From NCBI GenBank assembly GCA_005408345.1, contig SEMN01000133.1, positions 868,001-932,000 of the forward strand: a stretch of 64,000 nt of DNA, given 5' to 3'. This document shows, one piece after another, positions 28,372 to 41,000 of this stretch. The notes under the pieces were generated by a model. It saw only the letters and a list, made by a program, of their open reading frames with translations. It was not told the DNA's origin and made no database searches. A program made the position numbers and the translations under genes. The stretch is from Macquaria australasica. Its lineage: Eukaryota; Chordata; Actinopteri; Centrarchiformes; Percichthyidae. The first letter of the stretch is position 1, and the number at the start of each line of letters is the position of its first letter.

Positions 28372-28828
28372 CCAGATGTTGCAAGACACTGCTCCAATAG
28401 AGTCCCCAGTGTGACCAAAGAGGATTATGAAAAGGGCTTTCATGACTGTTGCGCTGTTGTTTTTACTCTTGTCCTAGGTTGTGAACTTTTATTTGGGCAT
28501 ATTTATCTGGTTGTAAAGCAGGGTACATGACATAACGTAGTGATTGTTTTTGAGTTTATGCAAATCAAAACCCTTCTAAATCCACACATAGCCACTGTTT
28601 TTGTGTTTACACAATGTTTTTAAAATTAATTGGTATAAATTACCTTGCTGTGTACGCAGCACTATAAAGCATATGTTCACAAAATGGGAGAGTAGCCTGA
28701 CTGGAAAACTTAAATGGAAAACATACTGTGCCAACACTTGGTAAGGATTCTCACAGACCAATACCTCATTGTGCCAGCCTGGACTGCTTTACATCTTGGT
28801 GCTCTTCAGTGTAGTTTTCCCTCTCCAG

Positions 28829-28898
28829 GCGGAGTGTGATAAGAGGAACTTGGCCAGTGGGATCCTCTGACCTTTGCACCTCTCGAGTGGATCTGAGG
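28829..28898 (+). other. Candidate 70-bp exon (weak)
   Basis: A good acceptor (TTTTCCCTCTCCAG ending at 28828) and a good donor (AGG|GTGAGC at 28898/28899) enclose 70 bases. One frame is open throughout (23 codons); the other two contain stops. I do not recognise the peptide. It could be a cassette exon or a chance pairing of splice-like motifs. Confidence 0.2.
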
Positions 28899-31800
28899 GT
28901 GAGCACGCTCAGCTTCTCCGGACCTCGTGGGTTCTGATAAGGGACGACTTGGCATCAGTGAGGAAAGTTACCGGGGGATGGGCTGCTATTATGGCACCTT
29001 GTTGAATTACAGCCTCTTTTCCATATAGCACTCTTGGGATGGTGCTCTGGAATGTTGCCTGGGAAGAAGAGGATTATGCATACTGGGAAATCATATGGAA
29101 TTACAGGCTTGGGCTCAGTGGTTCTGGCGTAATGCTAAGCAAAGATGGCTGGTTTGTTGAGAGAGGATGAAAGAAGGTATGGAGAAAATAACTGCCACAG
29201 AGAGAGGGCAGGGGGTGCTTAAGTTTCTTTTTTCTTTTTATTTTACTTGTGGCTTTTCTCATTCATGCCATTTTCAGCCTTTATAGTCTCTAGTTCCAGT
29301 ATAACCTGTGGGCCCAAGGCTTAAAGGGATAAAAGTTTTGGAAGTGGTTTGCCACATGAGAAAATGTTTTCTGTGCCTGTTAGGAAACACTGAATGGCAT
29401 TCATAAAATTAAAGGATGGTAGAAGAGTTTCAGAGGACTGGCACATATTTGAATATACCCTCTTTTTCTTGACAGCTTCACTTCACAGTAAAACACTAAA
29501 TACTGAATTGGGAAAATGAAACACAGTGTAGTACTGTATTATGTAGAGACATGCAAGCAATTTGATTTGTGACATCTGATAAATTGGCATGACTATATGA
29601 ATATTCCAGAGATGTCTATTACATAAAAGACATTGCACTGACTGTGACAAATTAATTTTGACATGAAAATAAAGGGCATTATAAATAAGCATTAAAATAA
29701 TGATTCATTTTAAGATCTTTGATTTTAAAGTGATTAGGGTTTTGAGGATGCAATCATTTCTCCTTTTGAAATATTAAATGATGAAGTTCAGGTATCTTTT
29801 TTTTTCCAAAATGGATATTGCATTTTGAAATGAAAGTTGGCATGTATTTGATTAAAGACAGATCTCTATTTCATATTCTGCTTGTTGTCAGGACTGTCAG
29901 AGCTCCACAGTCAGTCAGTTTTTCAATCAAAAATTCACATCCAACTTAATCAAGATTCATCTTTTGTCTGCAGTAACACTGAAGTATGCACGGTGGTAAT
30001 ATGCAGATAGCATGCATGCTCTGTGGATTCAAACAGGATGGAGCAATTTTTCCCTCCCTGGATAATAGATGGAGACAGGACTAAAGATAGAAGTCTGGTT
30101 CATGTTGCCAGTGTGGTGTCTTAGCTGTCGGTGCTGCTCACACAGTGTGACTGTGAATGCCAAGTGGAGCTGAGTGCAGCACCTTTGATCTTGCAAACCA
30201 AGCCTTTAAAGGGAATGTCAGACCCACTGGAGTGTACATGGCAACCCTGACGTAGTTGATGCTAGTATTTTCTTTTATGCTGTATGACAAATATTTCTCC
30301 AAAGAACTAATTAATCACACTGTACATTGTACTGATATATATGTGGGTGAGGTGAAGTAAAAAAAAGAAAAAAAAACATATTTCAATGTAAACCAATTCG
30401 GTGCAAAATCACTACAAACATCAGCCTCAGAACTCACTGTAAAGCGTAATCAACGCCTCTTTGATACACTCTTAACAAAAACTAAAAAAGAAAATTTGAA
30501 ACTTCACAGTGGAATAATTTTTAGCATGTCTGTTGCACTGGCTTACATTTGATTGTATAGCTGTACATGGAAATTAACCCCCCAGAAAGTATGTATAATC
30601 AGTCACACTTAACAAATAAATTGTACTATAAAATATATAATTAACATATATTTAGCAAGCTAGCATTAATGAATATTCATTGCCATTTTCCACAAAAAAA
30701 AAGTAACTTCTTAGATTAGAATTCTTCAAGTGAACTTTTAGTTTTACTAAAAAACTCAAATTGCATGTATATTGAGCTTCAGTGGAATTTTACAATACAA
30801 TTTTACAAAGTCTGTCCAACACTGTCTCATGATGACACAACTACTCAATATTTGAATGAAATGCAAATTTGATAAACTCATCAAAATTCATTCTGAATAA
30901 GTCTATCATAGTGACTACAATATCAATAACACCTGTGCTGAAAAATGCACATACAGTAAGCCTTGTTCCTATCTGGGTACTAACATCCTTAAATAATGCA
31001 TAACGGACGGACCTCAGGGTTGATGTTTGATACAGAAAATCAACATTCCAGACTGATTTTTCAAAAATTATTCATTGTTTTGACCCACACTTTAACAGGT
31101 TTGGGTGCCTCACCCCTTTTATCACACAAAAGTCGCACACACAGACACAGAAACACAACAAACTCAGACTGAAGGAGAGACAAGGAATATCAAGTAGAAA
31201 TGAGGTAGTGATCAACACTGGATCAAAACTGAGCACCCGCCCCCCCTCTTTTCCCTCCATCTGCAGAGGCCCTCAAACCCTCCATCTAGCAAGCCATGAT
31301 CCTCTGACAGTAGCAATCACAACCCATTGAAAATGTCCCTCTCATCAGAAAATGGCAGCATGCAGAAATCTATAAAAGGTTTTAATGTTGTGGGCCTGCC
31401 ATGATTGCCCAGGCTTTTATCTGTTATTCACCAGGTCACACTGTCCCACTCCCTACTGCTTACCCTACAGGCAGAGAGCATTATGTGTAATGGCAGCTCC
31501 ATTGTTGTAGGTAGATTGCCCCTATATTATCAATACTAATTGTATCTGCTTGACAGAGATAGTTTCTCCCTGTCCCATAATCTGACTGTTGCCAGCTTTT
31601 GTCAGAGGAAACCAGAGAAACAGAGAGAAGACATGAATAGACAAAGACATTTTTTCATAAGATGATACACGGGTAATTTATGTAAAAATAATCTTTCCAT
31701 ACCTTGTTTATAAGCATGTGTATCATATGGAAAAAAATCTTGCTCATGATTTAACCATGTTTCCTACGTTTTAAAAGGAAATTAAAAACTACCAAAATGT

Positions 31801-32520
31801 TTTGTAAAGTGCGATGGCATTTTACAAATGTCAAGGTTAAAATGGATTGTAGAAATTTTTTTTTTTTTGCCATTAGTAATGACGATAACCATTGTCAATA
31901 AAGAAAGATAAAGTGCTGGGTATTTTAATGGCTGAAAGTTGGTGTTTCAGACATTCATTTGAGCTCAGTCACAGAAGTTTTTTTTTCCATGTTCACAGTG
32001 GCAATGATCAAAGGCACCACTCAGCCTGTTCCACAGACATTAAAGGAAAGAAATGATTTACCTTTGCAAATGAAATACCTCCTGGAGAGCCATGACCGTG
32101 CATTTCAATGACTTGCTCGAGAATCCAACAATAACATGTTGAAAAATATTGAGGGCATGGGGTTGTGTTAATAGTTTGCCAATCAGACTGGGCTGCCATT
32201 TTGATGAGTGCATTCAATTAGATTTCCACATCAAATGAAATTCAGCAACACAGTAATTGGTTTGGTCATGCTTTGATTTCACACATTGACAAACTATAAA
32301 TTGTGACTGCTGCCAAACATAAAATATGGAACAATATTCCAATGAGAAAAACATTGCAGCCAGATTTCATACATTGATGGAGTAAAACTACTATTCCTGA
32401 CAGCATTAAAGCAGCAGTCATTTTGACAAGTGTGGAGAGGGTTATCACTCCGCATTTGGCATCAGTTGGAGAGCTGCATCCCTCCAGGGATGACAGGAAG
32501 TGTGCTGTGTTGACGGTCAC
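28899..32520. other. Gene-free host DNA with possible conserved stretches
   Basis: No exon supported. Two unique, unusually balanced stretches, about 31430-31600 and 32030-32500, have the texture of conserved non-coding DNA. The second remains open on the minus strand for 69 and 84 codons without any recognisable protein. The rest is AT-rich and featureless. Confidence 0.4.
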
Positions 32521-32539
32521 TGACCTCTAGTCCCCAGAA

Positions 32540-32695
32540 CACCACATGTCTGTCAGAGCTGCCTCTGGCCTGGTGGTTAAAGAGACGATCCTCTCACCGG
32601 TTCGACCCCAACAATAACTGCTGTCCATTAAGAACAACGTGTCCTGTCAAAGTGTCGTTGAGCAGGACACTTAATTTTCATCGGCTCACTCAACA
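32540..32695 (+). mobile_element. tRNA-derived SINE remnant
   Basis: A pol III type-2 promoter is visible. Box A-like TGGCCTGGTGG lies at 32566-32576 and an exact-fit box B, GGTTCGACCCC, at 32599-32609, at tRNA-like spacing. It is followed by a tail with GTGTCGTTGAGCAGGACACTT, close to the GTGTCCTTGAGCAAGRCACTT phrase of many fish SINEs. The acceptor stem does not fold as a tRNA, so it is not a tRNA gene. The 3' end is eroded. Confidence 0.65.
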
Positions 32696-33079
32696 GAAAT
32701 CACTCCATCAGAGAGTCAGCTAAACCTTGAGTATGTACAGGAAATGGAAATGAGATGTTTTTCAAAGTTGGCCCCTGACCTCTCCTCCCCACAATGCTGT
32801 ACATGTTTATCAGACTCGCCTGTGGCAAACAAAAAATCCCTGTACAGGAAAAGAAGCCGAAGCATTCCCGCAGCTTTGTTCCTACTCACCAGTGCTATCA
32901 TCCTCCATCATGCCACTATGACATTCTCAGTAGACACATGTACATAAACTGCATGCACACATACCCTGAAGCACAAATGTATATCTTTTTTTTTTATATC
33001 TCTGTAAACTTAAATATGCTCATGGGTGAACTTTATTATTTCCTTTAACACTGAAAAAACGTCATCAAGACTGTGTGGG

Positions 33080-33345
33080 TGTGGTTTGAGCAGATCTGAC
33101 TGACCATGGAAACATAAACAACCAACCACCTGCTGTCATCAAATTTTGATTCAAATATAGCTACATCCTGATTGGTGATCAGAAATACGTGGCATCACCT
33201 ATTTCCAACTAAGCCCCGCCCACCTCAAAAAGTGCAGAAGAACACAGAAAAAAGCATCACAGACACAAATCTATCAACTAATAACCAAATAACCAAAACT
33301 GTGTGCACCACTTATAGTTAGAAGCTGATTGAGAATTAGATTTTC
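33080..33345. repeat. Possible dispersed repeat
   Basis: The phrases CTGATTGGTGATCAGAAA, ACGTGGCATC and AAGCCCCGCCCACCTC resemble a fish interspersed repeat I have seen in other teleost sequence. There is no second copy here and no defined ends, so confidence is low. Confidence 0.35.
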
Positions 33346-33433
33346 AGGGCCTTTAACAATGAGTAGTTATTCACATTAATTGACTTCAGATTTATATTAC
33401 GTAATTTCACTTTTATCCTGTCTTGGGGGTTGA

Positions 33434-33574
33434 AAGGAGATCAATGCCACTCTCATAGAACAGTACATATGAAGCAGTTAGCATAGCTTAGCACAAAGGC
33501 TGGGAACAAGTGGAAACAGCCAACCTGGTTCAGTGCAAAGGTAACAAAATCCTCCTATCAGCCCCTCTGAAGCT
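33434..33574 (+). repeat. Dispersed fish repeat, family A, central fragment
   Basis: This matches the reverse complement of 2696-3045 over its central part: a GATCAATGCCACTCTCAT block, TACATATGAAGC, GTTAGCATAGCTTAGCA, AAACAGCC and GGTAACAAAATCC. Both ends of the family are missing. The 176-codon open frame starting at 33510 begins inside this repeat, which argues against its being a gene. Confidence 0.65.
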
Positions 33575-34309
33575 GCTTCTGGTAATCCATGCTTTACCTG
33601 CAGTGCCAGACATTCACATGGGCATTAATGCTGGACATCATTTTTATGATTTCAGCCAAGACTGTTCTTATCCTTACGGTTTAAAGTTTTATTGCACACA
33701 ACTTGCTCCCGCTGCAGGGCAAGTTTCAAAAATAATCTACAATCTTCAATTTGGGGCTGATGCTATAGCTTTGAGGAAGGATGGCGGAAGGGGAGAGAGG
33801 GAGGGAGAGAGGGATGATGGGAAGCACAACCTCTGTCAAGCTGGCTGGCCACGAAAAAATGGCAGCCTGCTTGATTTCTTACCATGGTCTCTTTGGGGCC
33901 TGAGTCACTTCCCTGCTGAGCCTCACCACTGCTTCTCTTTGAAGTGTGTACAGCCGGGATGTTCGCACAAACTCAATTCTGTGCAACACATGTACAGAAA
34001 CACACAAGGGCTCCTGTCACACGTGCATACAAACATCTAGGATACATGTATGCGTGAGAACTTGATTAACTGAACACAGCGTGGGTACACTCTGACACAC
34101 TTCTCAAGAAAACTAGTAAATTATCAGTCTTGGAACCCACTGGCTATCATATGATGATATCCGGATATCCAGATAACAGGTCACAGATAACAGATATCTG
34201 GGCCAAGACTTCCTTTGTCATTGTTTGCAGTCCGATTAGCAATCTTGGAACCCATCAGCTATCGTCTGACAACGATTTAAATTCAGATACATTTTTAAAA
34301 AGCTAAACG

Positions 34310-34505
34310 TATCGATGGGTTCTGAGAATGCATTTCGGCCAATGGTTTCCATCTCTTTTGTTCTCCACACTAACTGTTTACCTGCATGTAACCAAAGCCT
34401 GCTCAAAAGTGATTGGTCTACTACTCGGACTACAAACGGAATCCAGAATGCTCCCGATACCAGGCTACAGATTCTGCATTCATATGCAGATATCTGTTTA
34501 TAGAG
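34310..34505. repeat. Possible dispersed repeat
   Basis: CGATGGGTTCTGAGAATGCA and GATTGGTCTACTACTCGG, followed by CGGACTACAAACGGAATCC, resemble an interspersed repeat seen in other fish sequence. The preceding 34125-34278 holds an imperfect direct duplication of TCTTGGAACCCA plus flanks. Ends and class are undetermined. Confidence 0.4.
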
Positions 34506-34651
34506 ATTAGTAAATTATGAACCCAGTGTGATGGTTTCTTATGTTTTTGTTATATTAAATGATTCTACTTTTGCTTAAATAACAGTCAAATTACATCAAG
34601 GCAACTACAGATGACAAGAACAGTCTCTTCAACTCCAGCCACATTTTGTCA

Positions 34652-35175
34652 GTCTCAGTCATAGACTGTATATAAAGATGGATGATGCGTCTCCACTTCC
34701 TCCCATTGTACAAAATGCAGTCAAAATACCCCGGATACGGGAGCTGCCATCTTGCGCATTTGGAGCCAGAGTCTGCGCAGTAGTGATCTGCGGTGGAGCC
34801 GCAGTATCGAGTTCCTGCCTATACAGCCGCCTGAGCCAATCGCGAGGACACTCACAGTTGTCAATCATGACGTAACACCCCGTTTTTATAGCATCAAATA
34901 ACTAATTAAAAACAAACTTATCAGAAGAATGAACACTTGAACAAATATCAGCGTGATAAGAACTACCTAAAATGACAGAAAACATCTTTGGGAAAAATGT
35001 ATTTGATGTGTACTTTGACTTTTCAGTTTGGCCCATGTCCCATCCGCTAACATGGAGGAGGCGGGGCTTAAGACCTACACTGCAGCCAGCCACCAGGGGG
35101 CGATCGAGATGTTTTGGCTTCACTTTTGGGGAGCTGTCACGTCGTCCATCTTTATATACAGTCTATGGTCTCAGT
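34652..35175. mobile_element. Intact hAT-like MITE with TSD
   Basis: The element spans 34660-35167 (508 bp). Its outer 22 bases at each end (starting CATAGACTGTATATAAAG) are perfect inverted copies, with weaker pairing for several more bases. The 8-bp duplication GTCTCAGT flanks it exactly (34652-34659 and 35168-35175). An 8-bp duplication with CA...TG termini fits the hAT superfamily. There is no transposase; short open frames inside are incidental. The body includes a GGAGGCGGGGC box and CCACCAGGGGGCG. Perfect ends and duplication suggest a fairly recent insertion mobilised in trans. P-type elements also make 8-bp duplications, so hAT is likely, not certain. Confidence 0.9.
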
Positions 35176-38009
35176 GATTCTTTACCAGTGATTCTTGTCT
35201 TAACACACAGCTAGTATTAATGAAGCTGCTTGCAAAAATGAGAATGGATCCCACCAATTCATTAGGTGCTGTTTGTGGAAAGACAAAGACAAAATATCCT
35301 ACTTACATTTGTTTAATATCACAGTGGTTTCATTTCCTTTCATACAGTATTCCTCATGAATGCTGATAAAATAAGCATTGCGGCCAAGTTTCTCAGTGCG
35401 ACGCCTCCACTGTACATCTGATAATATCTTATCTGTTCAGGAGGATTGTGTGTGGCACATAGGTGTCCATGTCTTCGGGGTGTCTGTGGAGAACATTAAA
35501 TGAGCCTTGTATCCTTCTACCATTTCTTCTTTCCCCTCCATCAGTGCCTGCTGTGAACAACAGTGTTGTGTAGTCGTCACATGCATAGCCATCATGCCTG
35601 TTTAACCAATCAGTTCTAGGATGGGCCTCAAGTCCACAGAATCAGGTTCATCCTCAAATTAAATTTGTGTTCATGGATAGACCTCCCTTGTATCTTGTAG
35701 CCTCACCATACTCCCTTCATGTAGCCCTTCCTGGCAATCTGAAAGTTTAAATTGGTTCTGCACCAGTCATAGTCAGTCTCTCCTTGTGCTCATCACTCAC
35801 ACCAGTGTAATATATTACAGATAGTGGAGATGGACTAGATTATGTTGGCAGCCTCGGTGATATGTGTGTATGTGCATACGGTGTGACTGCAGGTACTGTG
35901 TGTGTGAGGGATGAGAAAATATAGGCATCTTTCATTTATTAAGCATCTTCATGAGGTGTGTCATTCATACAGCAGAGGTCAGCCAAGGTGAATTTAACAG
36001 CTGGCAACAACATGAAATATATAATCCCTACTGCAGCCAGAGCTCATATAGTATGATGTGCAATCCAGTATATTGAAATTGCCTACAGGAGAGGAAATGG
36101 GCCATCTGCCATCAATTTGAATGTAAGTTAGCAGTTTGTTATAGTCAGTCAGGTGTTTTTGTGTGTTCATAGTTTAATGTCTTGGTGTTTTGATACACAG
36201 CTGGTGCCAAGTTAAGGCATGACCAAGTCTGACTGACAATGCTGCGCCAGTGTAATCATATGCAAACCCCTGTTGGTGACAGGATAGGTCACTGTGATGG
36301 CCGCACCTGCTGCCACACAATTGATTTAAATGTCGGTAACCCTCCTGCACTCACACACCTTAGTTTTCTTTATAGTTTACACGTAATAGTGTAAAACTCA
36401 TTTAGTTTATGTTGACCTTTTGACCTTCACACATCATACTCATAGTTTATTTAGAATTGTTGGGAGCACATTTGCACAAGTTGTTAAGTTAGTTTAGTTC
36501 TGACCTCTTTTATGGGTCCAGACCATTTGTTGCTTTATTTGAAAATCCCTGTCTTCATTTTGGGATCACTAATACTCTCTTTTTGAAAATCCACCTGTGA
36601 CTCCTCGTGCCTGCCAGCTCGGTCCCTCACAGTCACGTTTGCTGACTGAGTTGGACAAGAAAAATCGAAATAGAAAATAAACTGATCGGAGGATGCATAT
36701 GTGTTACTATGGTTACCAGATATATTGTCACGTATACAGATAGCTTTTAAGATTGCTTTCATGACAGTTCGCGGCCAGAAAATTAGCTTTTGAACTAATC
36801 ACAAAATGACTATCACAAAATCCTTTGGTTGGTCTGTTTTTTCTTGCACAAAAGAAACAAACCCCACCAGAGTCCACTTGGAAGAGGACTAAGACCCACC
36901 TTTTCAGGCTGTCTTGGCTCCGTTGATTAGTCTGCACTAGAGTTTGACTGACAGCTTCACACCAGCTCAAATGAACTGAACTAATCGGGTTAACGCACTA
37001 GTTTATTTAAACCGAACCAAACCGAAGCCAGGCGTGGAAGCACCCTTGTTTCAGACCTGGGTCAAATTGTAACGTTTTTTTTATTGGCCAAGTCTCTCAG
37101 AGTTAGCACATGCACCATCTGTGGTTCCTTAATTGATCCCTACAGACAATAATAAACAACAGACAATAGGTATGACATTGTTCCAAAAACTATTTTGCCT
37201 ATACCTGTGACATGTTTACTGTCAAAATAATTATTTTACACTCAGAATTATCCACTTTCATTATATTGCATAATTGAGTGTGGGCTGTTGGTTCATGGAG
37301 GGATGATACATGTGACATCTGTCTGACTCAATATATTTAATTGAATGTTCTGAAGTTCACAATAACTGCCCTACTGTAATGCAGCTCGCTTACAGTGACA
37401 GATGCGATGTGTGCTTCTATACTATAATAATGATAATTATCCAATACAGAGTACATATGCGTACAGTACAGATGGGGGGTCGACACAGGTGGTTTTGTAT
37501 GTGATTAGATGAACGTTCAACTGCACCAAATACCTTTTAATATGTTTTTTACTGAAGCACTGCTGGCTATTTGCAGTGCTGCTGGCCCAGAGAAGTAGAT
37601 CACAGAGCTCTGAACAGCTGAACCGAGTACAAAGGAAGTCAACACAACAACAGATGTGAATAAATTGTAAATCACCATAATCGTGTTCCAGGAGGCCCCA
37701 AGAAATGGATGATGTCATTAGGGGCACAGCCGGTGCCTGGTCCCAGAACAGCCTCTCAGGTGGAATGTACTGCAGTCCTACTATTCCCCTGTCGAAAGGT
37801 AATGTAGAGTCCAATATCCACTCTCTTCTCAGAGGGGGAGGCTGCTTTCTTGTTGAATAATTGAGACCCAGATAAAAGACCAATGGTTTTGCATTAGACA
37901 ACAGCGTGGCCTCATTGGCTCTCACTCTCCTTTAAAAGGTGTTTCTACACCTCTTGTACCGTCTGCGTTTTCCTTCTCAGTCTCTGTCTGATCTCTTGTC
38001 TGATACACA

Positions 38010-38011
<2 letters not shown>
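35176..38011. other. Gene-free host DNA with one possible conserved stretch
   Basis: No exon supported. The segment at 37690-37935 is unique and balanced and ends in CATTGGCTCTCACTCTCC. It remains open on the minus strand as part of a 162-codon frame (37437-37925) that has no recognisable domain. I regard it as possible conserved non-coding DNA rather than a gene. Confidence 0.4.

Positions 38012-38067
<56 letters not shown>
38012..38067. repeat. (CA)n microsatellite
   Basis: About 28 uninterrupted CA units. Confidence 0.95.
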
Positions 38068-38068
<1 letters not shown>

Positions 38069-41000
38069 CTTTTGGGGGATAATTGTCTTCATAAATAATT
38101 AGGTGTTGGTGTTTCCCCTACTAATAGCTTCCCCACTGTTTTGCTGTTACTGATAGGACTGTGCTGTGAAAGATAAACCGAGGTAACGTCTAGGTTAAAG
38201 CAATTCAGCCTCATCTGTTTCTCCTAAAGGTGGAGATATGGCAATACAACTACTTCCAATTGCTCGCCAGCAGATGTTATTGTCAAGCCAACACACATTC
38301 ACACTGCCCACCTCTTCTGCCCAAAGATAGAATGGCTTATTTCTCAGATCCCTTCACCCTTCACCTAACAGGCAGGTCAGTGCACCGACACCTCACATAG
38401 TAAAGAGATTAGAAACGTTGGTCCTGTTCCACCACAAACTCCTGTTAAGGGACTCTTTTCAAACCCCAAGCGGAATACCAGGTCCAGGTAGGTCTTTGAT
38501 TATGGCTTCATGTACCCGGTCCACAAAAGCTAATCCAACTTGCAAAGGTGGAAATAACTGCACAGTGAAGCATGTTGAAATTTATGTACTTTGATTTCTC
38601 CATTGCTTTCAAGACTATCCAAGTGTTGTGTTGGATTGGATACTTAGAACTCATTATGTTAATTTTCCTGTTTTTAAAAAAAGAAACAGTGGGAAGTCAC
38701 TTTTTAAAAAAGAATGTAGATCTTAATACAATACTAATACAAAAACCCAATAATAAACCCAGGTGAAAATTGGATTTAGAACATTTTGCCTCTCAAACCC
38801 ACCAAAGTTTAACTGTGTGTTGTTTTTTAATTACTTTGAGAGGCGGTGGAACATGATCAGCAGTTTATTTGCATTTTCTTCCCATTTTTCCCTTCACTTT
38901 GTATTACTGGAATCATAATCGGGACAGTACTTACCACAAGAGGACTGTTTATCTCAAACTGAGTTCTTGCAGCAGGAAATACAACAATGTTTAGATGTGT
39001 GATATATCCAGATTTTTAAAAATGTGAGTGTATTTTGAAGAGAATTGGTAAAAACCCATAATGATGAGCCTCAATTGCACTATACAGTATGCAGGCAGGA
39101 TCTGGAAGGAGAGCATGAAAAGTGAAAATGAAGTGTGCACAATAATTGGCTCCAGCTTGAGTCTGATGGGCACTTACCTTGAAAGGTCACGGGTCTTGAT
39201 GCACTGAATAAGCCGCCAAAGCCCAGACAGTCTTGTGTTACTCTTTTCTCCACCATCCAGTCTCTTTTAACCAGAGTATCTCACAGTGCCACAGTTCCCT
39301 GGATTTGAAGTTGCCGCATAGACAGGCTTCTATGTCCCCTGTCTCTGGGACAGTGCAGAGTAGCCTCAGGAAGAAGTGGTGTCACCTTTCTTGTTCTTTC
39401 TATTGTTTGTCTCACCTTAGATTCAACTCTGGGTCGTGCTGCCTGCTAGCCCTTGGATGTCTCTCCTGTTGTCAGATAAAAGAATGGAGGGAAGAGGGAA
39501 GAGTAGGGCAGTCCTACAAGTATCTTGAACTGCACATCAACACTGGAGCAGACTGGTCTAAAAACACAGATGCTAGAGAGAGACAGAGAGAGGGCAGGGT
39601 ATAGAGATGTCACAATGGCACAGGTTTTCAGTGAATGCAACAGACTGCGTGTTCTGTGAATTAGTGGTGGTCAGCACAGTAGTTTTGGAGTGGTGTGCTG
39701 GGGAGCTGACACTAAAGTGGTGAAGGCAGGTGGGGTGAAAATAAAAAGACAAAAACGGTGAAAAAAAGCTGGCTCTGCTGTGGGGCTGAGCTTTAACACA
39801 GCATCGGAGAGGAGCATGAGGACAAAACTGAACTCCATTTGAGATAATACATCCCACCCGGTGCTGTGATGCAGCAACGGAGCACATTCAGCCTCACATA
39901 TTCAGATTGTGCAATGATTTATGCCCAGATGTCCCAGCTGGTGGGGTGCCTGCCAGCACCGTCTGCATGAACTACCCTGGACTGCCTTTAGATTTGTAGG
40001 TGTTGTACCAATCCTTGCTCCTCCATGTTTCAGAATACTTGTATATGTAGCATTATGCAATATATTAGAGATACTCTGATCAGGCTTTTAGCACTGACAC
40101 CAATGTTTTACAAGTTGGCTGATCTAATACCAACAAATCAATGGGTCCTGTTCTTAAATATTTTATTAAAATCTCCTGCATCAGACACCCTGTAAAAGCC
40201 AATGTTTTTGCCTTGTGTATGTTGTACTTGCTGCAAAATATTAGCCTATATATTCCTCTATGGTACTATATTCACTTCACTGGGACTGCCCTAAATGTTG
40301 ACACTTTTCTGCATATTTTGTGTGTCACCTAAAGGTTTTGATTGGACGGACAGCTTCTAAGTATTCTGACTTTATGAAGTTCAACACAGAGATCAATATA
40401 TAGTCTTCTAATACAATCATAACCGATTTATCTTATTTAAAGCCTGTTTAGCAACTCTGTATACACATTAAATTTTAAGAGCAAGTCCTGTGAAGCCAGT
40501 TCTGGCAGTCAACTCAAGTGTTGTTATACTCACATGTGACATACTCTACTCTATCGAAAATGAAATAATGCTACAGTCCTAATTTGTTATGGTTCTTATG
40601 TGCACAGATGCATGACAGGGTTGAAATCTATGCTACATTTCATTACATATAAATCTTTTCCTGGGAAACCAGGATGTCTCACCATAACTGAAGATTATTT
40701 CTAAAGCACAAAACTGCTAAAACACTTTTGTTGCCATTTTTTAAATTTTCAGATTATATGGTAATATTTTATAATAAAATATGTTCCCTACAGTGATGCA
40801 TGTTGGCAAGTTTGCTACTTTTGCCAACATGCATCATTGTAGTGGGCAGCTTGGTTTCAGTTCAGCTAATTCAGCTAATAGGAGATTTAGCATTTTTGCA
40901 GTGTGTTTGTAACTAGCAGGGTTTTCAACAGTTGGATACAGTTTAATAGAGGCAGGAATTTGGTTAGGGTTTTTTTATTGCACTTCTGCCGGTCTGGTTT

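Noticed and set aside
32566..32609. Functional tRNA gene
   Set aside because: Boxes A and B are present but no acceptor or anticodon stem forms, and a SINE-type tail follows.
33510..34040. 176-codon plus-strand open frame
   Set aside because: It starts inside a dispersed repeat that has copies at 2696-3045 and 42146-42334 and runs through a GGGAGAGAGGGAGG tract; no domain.
37437..37925. 162-codon minus-strand open frame as a gene
   Set aside because: No domain, no family and no splice context. Kept only as a conservation candidate.
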